In this document: positions 1-7,633 of the stretch, in pieces
Layout of the letters: the number at the start of each line of letters is the position of its first letter
Numbering within the stretch: position 1 is the stretch's first letter
Assembly: GCF_019049285.1 (NCBI RefSeq)
Contig: NZ_JAGMUL010000043.1
Span: 52,327 to 116,326 of the forward strand
Length of the DNA stretch: 64,000 nt
DNA from: Streptomyces sp. AC550_RSS872
GTDB taxonomy: Bacteria > Actinomycetota > Actinomycetes > Streptomycetales > Streptomycetaceae
Reading direction: 5' to 3'
Position numbers and translations under genes: made by a program
Notes under the pieces: generated by a model
Databases searched by the model: none
Seen by the model: only the letters and a program-made list of their open reading frames with translations
What the model was told of the DNA's origin: nothing

Positions 1-911
1 CCCATGGCCCAGATCGGGTTGATCTGCGCGACCGCCGCGATGATCGCGATGACACCGAAGACCAGGAAGAAGAAGCCTCCGGCCTTGGCCATGTAGACCG
101 GCAGCAGCGGCATGCCGACGACGTTCTTGTTGTTCTTTCCGGGGCCCGCGAACTGCGTGTGCTTGTGGTAGAAGACCAGGATCAGGTGGCCGACCACCAG
201 GCCGAGCATGATGCCCGGCAGCAGCAGGATGTGGATCGAGTAGAAGCGGGCCACGAAGTCGACGCCCGGGAACTCGCCGCCGAAGAGGAAGAACGAGATG
301 TACGTGCCGACGATCGGCATGGACAGGATCGCGCCCTGGGTGAAGCGGACACCGGTGCCGGAGAGCAGGTCGTCCGGGAGCGAGTAGCCGGTGAAACCGG
401 TGAACATGCCCAGGACGAACAGCAGGAAGCCGAACAGCCAGTTGATCTCACGCGGCTTGCGGAACGCGCCCGTGAAGAACACGCGCATCATGTGCACGAA
501 CATGCCCGCGAGGAAGATCAGCGCGGCCCAGTGGTGGATCTGCCGGATCAGCAGACCACCGCGGACGTCGAAGGAGATGTGCAGCGTGGAGCTGAACGCC
601 TCCGACATGAGCTGTCCCTGGAGCGGGACGTAACTGCCGTGGTACTCCACCTCGTTCATCGACGGGTGGAAGAACAGCGTCAGATACACACCCGTGAGGA
701 TGATGATGATGAAGCTGTAGAGGCAGACCTCGCCCAGCATGAACGACCAGTGGTCGGGGAAGATCTTGCGCATGTTGGCCTTGGCCAGGGAGTAGATCCC
801 CAGCCGGCCGTCGGCCCAGTCGGCTACGCGCTCGCCGGCCGGTGCCTTCCCGCGAGAGCGGCCCGCCGCGTCAGCGGCTGATGTCCCCGTGGTGGTCTCT
901 GTGGTGCTCAT
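1..911 (-). CDS. qcrB: Cytochrome bc1 complex cytochrome b subunit (partial, C-terminus outside window)
   Basis: Cytochrome b of the actinobacterial menaquinol:cytochrome c reductase (bcc complex), an integral membrane subunit carrying two b hemes and the quinone sites. About 303 codons are visible. The start is ATG at 911, overlapping the qcrA stop as ATGA, and the protein begins MSTTETTTGT. Conserved b-type features include IRQIHHWAALIF followed by FVHMMRVFFTGAF, and a second histidine pair in FYSIHILLLPG and VVGHLILVFYH, as expected for heme ligands in helices B and D. The GYSLPDDLLSGTG stretch fits the Qo region. It is the last gene visible of the ctaE-qcrC-qcrA-qcrB operon; the C-terminal half lies beyond position 1. 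Confidence 0.95.
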   Translation of the reverse strand, partial: MSTTETTTGTSAADAAGRSRGKAPAGERVADWADGRLGIYSLAKANMRKIFPDHWSFMLGEVCLYSFIIIILTGVYLTLFFHPSMNEVEYHGSYVPLQGQLMSEAFSSTLHISFDVRGGLLIRQIHHWAALIFLAGMFVHMMRVFFTGAFRKPREINWLFGFLLFVLGMFTGFTGYSLPDDLLSGTGVRFTQGAILSMPIVGTYISFFLFGGEFPGVDFVARFYSIHILLLPGIMLGLVVGHLILVFYHKHTQFAGPGKNNKNVVGMPLLPVYMAKAGGFFFLVFGVIAIIAAVAQINPIWAM

Positions 912-1957
912 CCGCGCTCCCAGAATGCAGGACCGACGGGCTCATCGAAGTCGCCGAGCGCCTCGAGGTAGCCCTCGTCGTTCACGCCGATGCGCAGCTG
1001 CGGCAGGGCGTGACCGGCCGGGCCGAAGATCACTCGGGCACCGTCGGAGAGGTCGAAGGTGGACTGGTGGCAGGGGCAGAGCACGTGGTGCGTCTGCTGC
1101 TCGTACAGGGAGATCGGGCAACCGACGTGGGTGCAGATCTTCGAGTACGCGACGATGCCCTCGTGCGACCACTCGAGCTCGCGCTTGTCCTTGATGTCGG
1201 CGGGCTGGAGCCGGACGATCATCAGGGCGGCCTTGGCGATCTCGTTCTGGAAGTCGTGGTCGTGCTCCTCCAGGCCCTCCGGCTTGGCGAAGGTGAGGGA
1301 CCCGACCGCGACGTCCGAGGGACGCAGCGGCTCGTTGGTGTTCATGTTGACGAGCAGCGCGCCCTTGCGCCACAGCGTGTGGCGGAGCTTCGTCCCGGGC
1401 AGCGGGCCGAGGTCACGCAGCAGCACGACACCGGAGAGCGGGAACAGGGCCAGCGCACCGAACATCGTGTTGCGGATCAGCTTGCGGCGACCCAGCGCGG
1501 ACTCCTTGGCGCCCTGCTTGAAGTCGGCCATGACCTTGGCCTTGACCTCGGGCTCCGCCGCGATGGGGTGCCGCTCGTCGGCGACCTCCACGTCGGACAT
1601 CAGGGTGCGGGCCCAGTGGACAGCGCCCGCGCCGATGCAGAACAGCGCCGCACCGAGGGTCAGGCCCAGCGCGAAGTTCAGCGCGTTGAGGTGACCGATC
1701 GGGAAGACGAAGACCGACTTGTCGTGCGGGATCGCCACGTACGAGGCGATGAAGCCGACGGTGGCCAGCATCGACACCGTGAACAGCATGGCGACCGTGC
1801 GCTCGGACCGCCTGGCGGCCCGCTCGTCGATGTCCTGGATCCGGTGCTCGTGGGGCGGCAGACCGGGGTCGGCGAACGGGTTCTTCTCGTCCGCTACCGC
1901 GACGTGGGCGTCCTGCTCAGCGGGCAGGTTCTTTTCTGGAATGTCTTGGCTACTCAT
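908..1957 (-). CDS. qcrA: Rieske iron-sulfur subunit of the cytochrome bcc complex
   Basis: Passes one electron from menaquinol at the Qo site to the diheme cytochrome QcrC. The 349-aa protein has a long cytoplasmic N-terminus and three predicted membrane segments (about residues 55-75, 88-113 and 164-182), which is the actinobacterial layout rather than the single anchor of proteobacteria. The Rieske domain near the C-terminus holds both cluster motifs, CTHVGCP and CPCHQSTF, giving two Cys and two His ligands plus the disulfide cysteines. Start ATG at 1957 overlaps the qcrC stop (ATGA), and its own stop overlaps the qcrB start, so the three genes are probably translationally coupled. Confidence 0.97.
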   Translation of the reverse strand: MSSQDIPEKNLPAEQDAHVAVADEKNPFADPGLPPHEHRIQDIDERAARRSERTVAMLFTVSMLATVGFIASYVAIPHDKSVFVFPIGHLNALNFALGLTLGAALFCIGAGAVHWARTLMSDVEVADERHPIAAEPEVKAKVMADFKQGAKESALGRRKLIRNTMFGALALFPLSGVVLLRDLGPLPGTKLRHTLWRKGALLVNMNTNEPLRPSDVAVGSLTFAKPEGLEEHDHDFQNEIAKAALMIVRLQPADIKDKRELEWSHEGIVAYSKICTHVGCPISLYEQQTHHVLCPCHQSTFDLSDGARVIFGPAGHALPQLRIGVNDEGYLEALGDFDEPVGPAFWERG

Positions 1958-2766
1958 GACTTCTTGGCCTTTGCGGTCCGAGCGGCGACCCAGACGGCGA
2001 CCGCGATCAGTGCACCGAGCCCGAAGATCCAGGCGAAGAGGCCCTCACTGACCGGCCCGAGGCCGCCCAGCTCCAGACCACCCGGGTTGACCGTCTCGTC
2101 GCTGTTGACCGCGTGCAGGTACGCGATGATGTCCTTCTTGTTCTGCTCCGACAGCGTGGTGTCGGGGAACGACGGCATGTTCTGCGGGCCGGTCTGCATG
2201 GCCTCGTAGATGTGCTTCGGGTCGACGCCCTCGAGGGTCGGGGCGAACTTGCCCTCCGTCAGCGCGCCGCCCTTGCCCGTGAAGTTGTGGCACTGGGCGC
2301 AGTTGTTGCGGAAGAGCTCGCCGCCCTTGGCGATGTCCGCGCCCTCGGGGCCGTACTGCGCCTCGGTCGGGATGGACGGACCGGCACCCAGCGAGGCGAT
2401 GTACGCCGCGAGCTGGTCGATCTGGGCCTGCGAGTAGATGTTCTTCTTCTTCGGGACCTGGGCGCCCTGGGAGGTGGCGGCCGGCATACGGCCCGTCGCG
2501 ACCTGGAAGTCGACGGAGGCGGCGCCGACGCCCACCAGGCTCGGACCGTCAGAGGAGCCCTGACCATCGGTTCCGTGGCAGCTGGCGCAGCCGACGGTGT
2601 AGAGCTTCTTGCCCTCCTCGATGGTGAGGGACTGGGCGGTTTCCTCGGCCTGCGCCTTGCCCGCGGGAGCGAACACGGCGTACAGCCCCCCCGTGCACGC
2701 CAGCGCGAGGAGTAGGACGACGACTGCCGCCAGCGGATGGCGTCGTCGTGCGGAGAGCTTTTTCAC
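1954..2766 (-). CDS. qcrC: Diheme cytochrome c subunit of the bcc complex
   Basis: Membrane-anchored diheme cytochrome c that hands electrons from the bcc complex to the aa3 oxidase, replacing soluble cytochrome c in actinobacteria. The 270-aa protein starts at GTG 2766 with a basic N-terminus and a hydrophobic segment (about 12-32). Two heme-binding motifs, CASCHG (near residue 60) and CAQCHN (near residue 157), define two tandem cytochrome c domains. A C-terminal membrane helix (about 240-262) is followed by a lysine-rich tail, as in CcoP-like QcrC. It lies 79 bp downstream of ctaE and overlaps qcrA by 4 bp. Confidence 0.96.
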   Translation of the reverse strand: MKKLSARRRHPLAAVVVLLLALACTGGLYAVFAPAGKAQAEETAQSLTIEEGKKLYTVGCASCHGTDGQGSSDGPSLVGVGAASVDFQVATGRMPAATSQGAQVPKKKNIYSQAQIDQLAAYIASLGAGPSIPTEAQYGPEGADIAKGGELFRNNCAQCHNFTGKGGALTEGKFAPTLEGVDPKHIYEAMQTGPQNMPSFPDTTLSEQNKKDIIAYLHAVNSDETVNPGGLELGGLGPVSEGLFAWIFGLGALIAVAVWVAARTAKAKKS

Positions 2767-2845
2767 GGATTACCCCGGTGTCAGGATCTTCTGCGTCGAT
2801 GCTTCGGTATGTGCGTTTGTGGAACGCGCGCGGGATCGGGCCCGG

Positions 2846-3466
2846 CTACTTGATCATGTAGATCGTGGCGAAGAGGCCGATCCAGACGACATCGACGAAG
2901 TGCCAGTAGTAGGACACGACGATCGCGGCGGTCGCCTGCTCGTGCGTGAACCTCTTCGCCGCGTAGGTGCGGCCGAGGACCAGCAGGAAGGCGATGAGAC
3001 CGCCCGTCACGTGCAGGCCGTGGAAGCCGGTGGTCAGGTAGAAGACCGAGCCGTACGGGTCGGACGAGAGCGAGAGGCCCTCGTGCTTGACCAGCTCGGT
3101 GTACTCGTACACCTGACCGCCGATGAAGATCGCGCCCATGATGAAGGTGACGATGAACCAGCCCCGGAGCTTCTTCACGTCACCGCGCTCGGCGGCGAAC
3201 ACGCCGAGCTGGCAGGTGAGGGAGGAGAGCACCAGGATCGTGGTGTTCGTCGCCGAGAACGGGAAGTTCAGGGCCTCGGCCTTCTCGTGCCAGAAATCGG
3301 GCCCCGTCACCGATCGCAGGGTGAAGTACATCGCGAAGAGGGCCGCGAAGAACATCAGCTCGGAACTCAACCAGATGATGGTTCCGACGCTGGTGAGGTT
3401 CGGTCGGTTGACCGACGGGTGCGCGTGACCCTTGTCTACTGTCGTTGCTGTCGCCACGACCGACAT
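2846..3466 (-). CDS. ctaE: Cytochrome c oxidase subunit III
   Basis: Subunit III of the aa3-type terminal oxidase, a membrane protein that stabilises the catalytic core. It has 206 aa, the short five-helix form usual in actinobacteria. Recognisable segments include LSSELMFFAALFAMYFTLR, TTGFHGLHVTGGLIAF and the C-terminal SYYWHFVDVVWIGLF, all characteristic of the family. It heads the qcr operon, so one transcript would encode parts of both halves of the bcc-aa3 supercomplex. The chosen ATG (3466) lies inside a perfect palindrome and has no good ribosome-binding site just upstream; GAGG lies about 20 bases before it. A different start cannot be excluded, but the N-terminus is typical. Confidence 0.95.
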   Translation of the reverse strand: MSVVATATTVDKGHAHPSVNRPNLTSVGTIIWLSSELMFFAALFAMYFTLRSVTGPDFWHEKAEALNFPFSATNTTILVLSSLTCQLGVFAAERGDVKKLRGWFIVTFIMGAIFIGGQVYEYTELVKHEGLSLSSDPYGSVFYLTTGFHGLHVTGGLIAFLLVLGRTYAAKRFTHEQATAAIVVSYYWHFVDVVWIGLFATIYMIK

Positions 3467-3477
3467 TATGTCGGTCG
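3457..3477. promoter_or_regulatory. Perfect 21-bp palindrome over the ctaE start codon
   Basis: Two 10-bp arms, CGACCGACAT and ATGTCGGTCG, meet around a single central T. On the minus strand the right-hand part of the palindrome contains the ATG of ctaE. It could be an operator for a dimeric regulator, or an RNA hairpin that hides the start codon. The symmetry is directly seen; the role is inferred. Confidence 0.55.
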
Positions 3478-3611
3478 CTTATCCCGCCCTCACTCCGGGG
3501 GGTGCCGTTCGGAGTGTCTTCCCCGTTCATACCGGTGTTGACGTGGTGTTCAAGGGAGTAGCATCCGGCCCAACGGGCCTGTCCTTACGACGCTGACGTC
3601 ACGGAGGAACA

Positions 3612-4013
3612 ATGCAGCCGACCGCCACGGTGCTGGTCTACAGCGACGACTCCAACACCCGGGAGCAGGTGAGGTTGGCGACCGGACGCCGGCCCGCTCC
3701 GGACGTGCCTGTGGTGCAGTTCGTGGAGTGCGCGACGCCGGCCGCCGTCGTCAAGGAACTGGACAAGGGGGGCATCGACGTCTGTGTGCTGGACGGTGAG
3801 GCCGTGCCCATGGGGGGCATGGGGGTGTGCCGGCAGATCAAGGACGAGGTGTTCAACTGCCCGCCGGTGCTGCTGCTGATCGGGCGGCCGCAGGATGCGT
3901 GGCTGGCCACGTGGAGCCGGGCCGAGGCCGCGGTGACGCTGCCGGTTGAGCCGGTGGAGTTCGCGGCGGCGTTGGCGTCTTTGCTGCGGACGAAGAGGCT
4001 TCAGAGCGCCTGA
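3612..4013 (+). CDS. Receiver-like domain protein of unknown function
   Basis: Stand-alone 133-aa protein resembling a response-regulator receiver fold: an opening hydrophobic strand (ATVLVYSDD), a central GIDVCVLDGEAVPMGGMGVCRQIK region where the phospho-acceptor loop would be, and a later strand PPVLLLIGRPQDAW followed by TLPVEPVEFAAAL, like the usual switch and helix 5 region. No output domain is present. The Asp in CVLDGE is a candidate phosphorylation site. A good ribosome-binding site (GGAGG) precedes the ATG. It sits alone on the plus strand between respiratory genes on the minus strand, divergent from ctaE. It may modulate a partner by protein contact; function unknown. Confidence 0.8.
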   Translation: MQPTATVLVYSDDSNTREQVRLATGRRPAPDVPVVQFVECATPAAVVKELDKGGIDVCVLDGEAVPMGGMGVCRQIKDEVFNCPPVLLLIGRPQDAWLATWSRAEAAVTLPVEPVEFAAALASLLRTKRLQSA

Positions 4014-4035
4014 GAGCTCGATTGGGCAGGTTCTA

Positions 4036-4085
4036 CGGCGGCTGCGGGTCGTCTGTGGCTTGTCGCGCAGTTCCCCGCGCCCCTG
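4036..4085 (+). repeat. Intergenic repeat, copy A
   Basis: Contains the core GCAGTTCCCCGCGCCCCT (ending at 4084) preceded by GGCTGCGGGTCGTCTGTGGC. The same block recurs near 8772-8824, 10251-10308 (inverted) and 38577-38619. It follows the receiver-like gene and precedes the convergent L,D-transpeptidase stop. Confidence 0.8.
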
Positions 4086-4108
4086 GGCGGTGTTGCCCCT
4101 GAGGGCGT

Positions 4109-5371
4109 TCACACGCTCTGTGGCCTCAGCCTTGCCCTCTCCTTCGGGCTCGGGCCCTCAGGGGTGCCGCCCACCAGGGCGCTGCCGTCGCGCCAGTTCT
4201 TCCACTCCAGGTTCCAGTCGCCGAAGCCGTTGCCGAACGGTTCCATCGTGTTGCCGTACGAGTTGATGACCTTGACGATGTCGCCCTCGCGGATGTTCTC
4301 GAAGAACCAGGCGGCGTTGGCGGTGCTCATGCCGGTGCAGCCGTGGCTGACGTTGGCGTAGCCCTGGGAGCCGACCGACCAGGGGGCGGCGTGGACGTAT
4401 TCGCCGCTCCAGGTCACGCGGGTGGCGTAGTAGACGGGTAGGTCGTACGACTCCGCGGAGCCCTCGGCTATGCCGATGCTCGTGCCGCGCATGCGTACGA
4501 AGTACTCCTTGCCCAGAACGACCTTGACGCCGTTACGGGTCTCGAAGCCGGGCTTGCCGGTCGTGACGGGGATCGAGCGGACCTCCTCGCCGTTGCGGTA
4601 GAGCGTCAGCTGGTGGGTCGCGGCGTCGGTGACGGCGATGACCTGGTCGCCGATGGTGATGCGCAGGGGCTTGACCTTGCCGCCCCAGAGACGGTCGCTG
4701 ATCTTGATGCCGTCGAGGTTGCTGCGGGCCTGGATGGTGGCGCCGGCCGGCCAGTACTCCTGGGGGCGGTAGTGGAGTTCCTTGTCGCTCACCCAGTGCC
4801 AGGCGCCCTCGACGGCGGGGGTGGACTCGACCTTGAGGGCCCGTTCGACGATCGCCCGCTGGTTCTTGTCCGTGACGGGCCGGCTCAGTTCGGCCGTGAC
4901 GGGCTGGCCCACGCCGTAGGTGCCCGCCTTGGGGCCGAAGGTCACCGTCAGGTGCTTCTTGCTGGTCGGCTTGCTGGTGTCGAAGGTGAGGACCTTGCGG
5001 CCGGGGGCGCCGTCCTCGTCCTCGGTGCTCACGCGGACCGTGTAGCGGGCGTTGGCGGCGAGCGGGGAGGTGCTGTGCCAGCGGGTGCCGTCGGCGGAGA
5101 GTTCGCCCGCGACATAGCGTCCTGCGGCGTCCCTGGCGGTGACGTCCGTGATACGGCCGTCGGAGTCCTCGGCGGTGATCTCCAGGGGCTTGTCGGGGTC
5201 GGCCTTCCGGCCGTCGCCCGTGGGGCCGTTGAAGGCGATCTGGTCGGCCGCGTCGTAGGGCTCGGCGGACAGCGGGTTGCCGTCGCTGCTGCATCCGGCG
5301 GTGCCGGCGCCTATCGCTATCAGCAGCAGCGAGCAGCCTATGACGGCGCTCTTGCGCGGTGTTTGGCTCAT
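4109..5371 (-). CDS. L,D-transpeptidase lipoprotein (YkuD domain)
   Basis: Secreted, lipid-anchored peptidoglycan cross-linking enzyme that forms 3-3 links between stem peptides. The 420-aa protein starts with a lipoprotein signal peptide; the lipobox TAGC puts the lipidated Cys at residue 27. The middle carries Ig-like modules (about residues 45-240, with PLEITAEDSDGRI and TVTFGPKAGTYGVGQPVTAEL), as in mycobacterial LdtMt2. The C-terminal YkuD domain (about 245-370) has the catalytic signature SHGCTGMS with the preceding His in EYVHAAPW. Start ATG at 5371. It is encoded between two cytochrome oxidase gene blocks but on its own transcript; no link to respiration is evident. Confidence 0.95.
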   Translation of the reverse strand: MSQTPRKSAVIGCSLLLIAIGAGTAGCSSDGNPLSAEPYDAADQIAFNGPTGDGRKADPDKPLEITAEDSDGRITDVTARDAAGRYVAGELSADGTRWHSTSPLAANARYTVRVSTEDEDGAPGRKVLTFDTSKPTSKKHLTVTFGPKAGTYGVGQPVTAELSRPVTDKNQRAIVERALKVESTPAVEGAWHWVSDKELHYRPQEYWPAGATIQARSNLDGIKISDRLWGGKVKPLRITIGDQVIAVTDAATHQLTLYRNGEEVRSIPVTTGKPGFETRNGVKVVLGKEYFVRMRGTSIGIAEGSAESYDLPVYYATRVTWSGEYVHAAPWSVGSQGYANVSHGCTGMSTANAAWFFENIREGDIVKVINSYGNTMEPFGNGFGDWNLEWKNWRDGSALVGGTPEGPSPKERARLRPQSV

Positions 5372-5451
5372 GGCCTCACGCTAGGAAGCCACGTCACCCA
5401 CGGCGCGCCGGATAGGGCGTACGGGTGACGGACGTTGCTGCAAAAGCGGGA

Positions 5452-5481
5452 GCCCGGACTCTCCTGGCGGAGTGTCCGGGC
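5452..5481 (-). terminator. Hairpin downstream of ctaF
   Basis: Arms GCCCGGACTCTCC (5452-5464) and GGAGTGTCCGGGC (5469-5481) pair with one mismatch around a 4-nt loop, 20 bp beyond the ctaF stop. No T-run is obvious on either side, as is common for Streptomyces terminators. Confidence 0.7.
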
Positions 5482-5501
5482 CCCTGTGAGCTCAGCTCGT
5501 G

Positions 5502-5900
5502 TTACTGGGTGCGGTTCTCACCGCGGTAGTACTCGAAGACCCAGCCCCAGATGCCGACGAGGATCAGCGGCGCCGAGAAGTACATCAGCCACCAGCCGAT
5601 CGCGATCGACAGGAAGGCGAGGGCGCCTCCGATCGCGAGGGAGAGCGGCTGCCAGCTGTGCGGGCTGAAGAACCCGACCTCGCCGGCGTCGTCCGCGACG
5701 TCCGCTTCCTTGTTGTCCTGGGCGCCCGTGTCGACCCGCCGGGCCGTGAAGCCCAGGTAGAAGCCGATCATGATGGACAGACCGAAGGCCAGGAAGAGGG
5801 CCGTCGTGCCGGCCGGCTCCTTCGACCACACGCCATAGACGACCGCCATGGCGAGGATGAAGACGCTCAGCCAGATGAACATCTTGCCCTGGATCTTCAC
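5502..5900 (-). CDS. ctaF: Cytochrome c oxidase subunit IV (actinobacterial)
   Basis: Small integral membrane subunit found in actinobacterial aa3 oxidases, distinct from the mitochondrial subunit IV. It has 132 aa and four hydrophobic segments: a pair at the N-terminus (MFIWLSVFILAMAVVYGVWS and ALFLAFGLSIMIGFYLGFTA) and a pair at the C-terminus (LSLAIGGALAFLSIAIGWWL and LILVGIWGWVFEY). The ATG at 5900 overlaps the ctaD stop as ATGA, so translation is probably coupled. Last gene of the ctaC-ctaD-ctaF operon. Confidence 0.93.
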   Translation of the reverse strand: MKIQGKMFIWLSVFILAMAVVYGVWSKEPAGTTALFLAFGLSIMIGFYLGFTARRVDTGAQDNKEADVADDAGEVGFFSPHSWQPLSLAIGGALAFLSIAIGWWLMYFSAPLILVGIWGWVFEYYRGENRTQ

Positions 5901-7633
5901 TTGCCGGCCTCCTTGCCACCAGCGAGGGCCTTCTCACCGTGAGGGGCGTTCTCGAGCTGGTCGAGGGCGGCGATCTCAGGGTGGTGCAGGTCGAACGCCG
6001 GGGATTCGGAACGGATCCGCGGCAGGGTGAGGAAGTTGTGCCGCGGCGGCGGGCAGGACGTGGCCCACTCCAGCGAGCGGCCGTAGCCCCACGGGTCGTC
6101 GACCTCGACCTTCTTGCCGTACTTGGCGGTCTTCCAGACGTTGTAGAAGAACGGCAGGATCGAGGCGCCGAGTACGAACGAGCTGATCGTCGAGATCGTG
6201 TTCAGGGCGGTGAAGCCGTCGGCCGCGAGGTAGTCGGCGTAACGACGCGGCATGCCCTCGGCGCCCAGCCAGTGCTGGACCAGGAAGGTGCCGTGGAAGC
6301 CGATGAACAGCGTCCAGAACGTGATCTTGCCGAGGCGCTCGTCGAGCATCTTGCCGGTCATCTTCGGCCACCAGAAGTGGAAGCCGGAGAACATCGCGAA
6401 GACGACGGTGCCGAAGACGACGTAGTGGAAGTGCGCCACCACGAAGTACGAGTCGGAGACGTGGAAGTCCATCGGCGGCGAGGCGAGGATGACACCGGTC
6501 AGACCACCGAAGGTGAAGGTGATCAGGAAGCCGGTCGCCCAGAGCATCGGTGTCTCGAAGGACAACGAGCCCTTCCACATCGTTCCGATCCAGTTGAAGA
6601 ACTTCACGCCTGTCGGTACGGCGATGAGGAACGTCATGAAGGAGAAGAACGGCAGGAGGACGCCTCCGGTGACGTACATGTGGTGCGCCCACACCGTCAC
6701 CGACAGACCCGCGATCGCGATGGTCGCCGCGATCAGACCCATGTAGCCGAACATCGGCTTGCGGGAGAAGACCGGGATGACTTCGGAAATGATGCCGAAG
6801 AACGGCAGCGCGATGATGTACACCTCTGGATGGCCGAAGAACCAGAAGAGGTGTTGCCAGAGCAACGCTCCGCCGTTGGCGGAGTCGAAGATGTGGGAGC
6901 CGAACTTGCGGTCCGCCTCCAGGGCGAACAGCGCGGCCGCGAGGACCGGGAAGGCGAGCAGGACCAGGACCGCGGTCAGCAGCACGTTCCACACGAAGAT
7001 CGGCATGCGGAACATGGTCATGCCCGGCGCGCGCATGCAGATGATCGTGGTGATGAAGTTGACCGAGCCGAGGATGGTGCCGAAGCCGGAGAAGGCCAGA
7101 CCCATGATCCACATGTCGGCGCCGATGCCCGGGCTGCGGACCGCGTCCGACAGCGGGCTGTAGGCGAACCAGCCGAAGTCGGCCGCACCCTGCGGGGTGA
7201 GGAATCCGCCGACCGCGATGAGCGAGCCGAACAGGTAGAGCCAGTAGGCGAACATGTTCAGCCGCGGGAAGGCGACGTCGGGGGCGCCGATCTGGAGCGG
7301 CATGATCCAGTTCGCGAAGCCGGCGAACAGCGGCGTCGCGAACATCAGCAGCATGATCGTGCCGTGCATCGTGAACGCCTGGTTGAACTGCTCGTTCGAC
7401 ATGATCTGCAGACCGGGCCGGGCGAGCTCGGCGCGCATGAGCAGCGCCATCACGCCACCGATCACGAAGAACGCGAACGACGTGACGAGGTACAGCGTTC
7501 CGATCGTCTTGTGGTCGGTGGTGGTGAGCCACTTGACCACGACGTTGCCGGGTTGCCGGCGCCGGACCGGCAGCTCGTTCTCGTACGAGTCCTCAGCTGC
7601 CGCGGCACCCTGGGGTTCGTTGAGGATGCTCAC
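5897..7633 (-). CDS. ctaD: Cytochrome c oxidase subunit I
   Basis: Catalytic heme-copper subunit of the aa3 oxidase: reduces oxygen at the heme a3-CuB site and pumps protons. 578 aa from a GTG start at 7633 that overlaps the ctaC stop (GTGA); the open frame extends further upstream but only into the ctaC gene. Conserved motifs include WLTTTDHKTIGTLYL at the N-terminus, the heme a ligand region FTMHGTIMLLMF, the CuB/cross-link motif WFFGHPEVYIIALP (His-Pro-Glu-Val-Tyr), AHHMYVTG, and FVVAHFHYVVFGTVVF carrying the heme ligands. About 12 membrane helices. Well conserved across Streptomyces. Confidence 0.97.
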   Translation of the reverse strand: MSILNEPQGAAAAEDSYENELPVRRRQPGNVVVKWLTTTDHKTIGTLYLVTSFAFFVIGGVMALLMRAELARPGLQIMSNEQFNQAFTMHGTIMLLMFATPLFAGFANWIMPLQIGAPDVAFPRLNMFAYWLYLFGSLIAVGGFLTPQGAADFGWFAYSPLSDAVRSPGIGADMWIMGLAFSGFGTILGSVNFITTIICMRAPGMTMFRMPIFVWNVLLTAVLVLLAFPVLAAALFALEADRKFGSHIFDSANGGALLWQHLFWFFGHPEVYIIALPFFGIISEVIPVFSRKPMFGYMGLIAATIAIAGLSVTVWAHHMYVTGGVLLPFFSFMTFLIAVPTGVKFFNWIGTMWKGSLSFETPMLWATGFLITFTFGGLTGVILASPPMDFHVSDSYFVVAHFHYVVFGTVVFAMFSGFHFWWPKMTGKMLDERLGKITFWTLFIGFHGTFLVQHWLGAEGMPRRYADYLAADGFTALNTISTISSFVLGASILPFFYNVWKTAKYGKKVEVDDPWGYGRSLEWATSCPPPRHNFLTLPRIRSESPAFDLHHPEIAALDQLENAPHGEKALAGGKEAGK

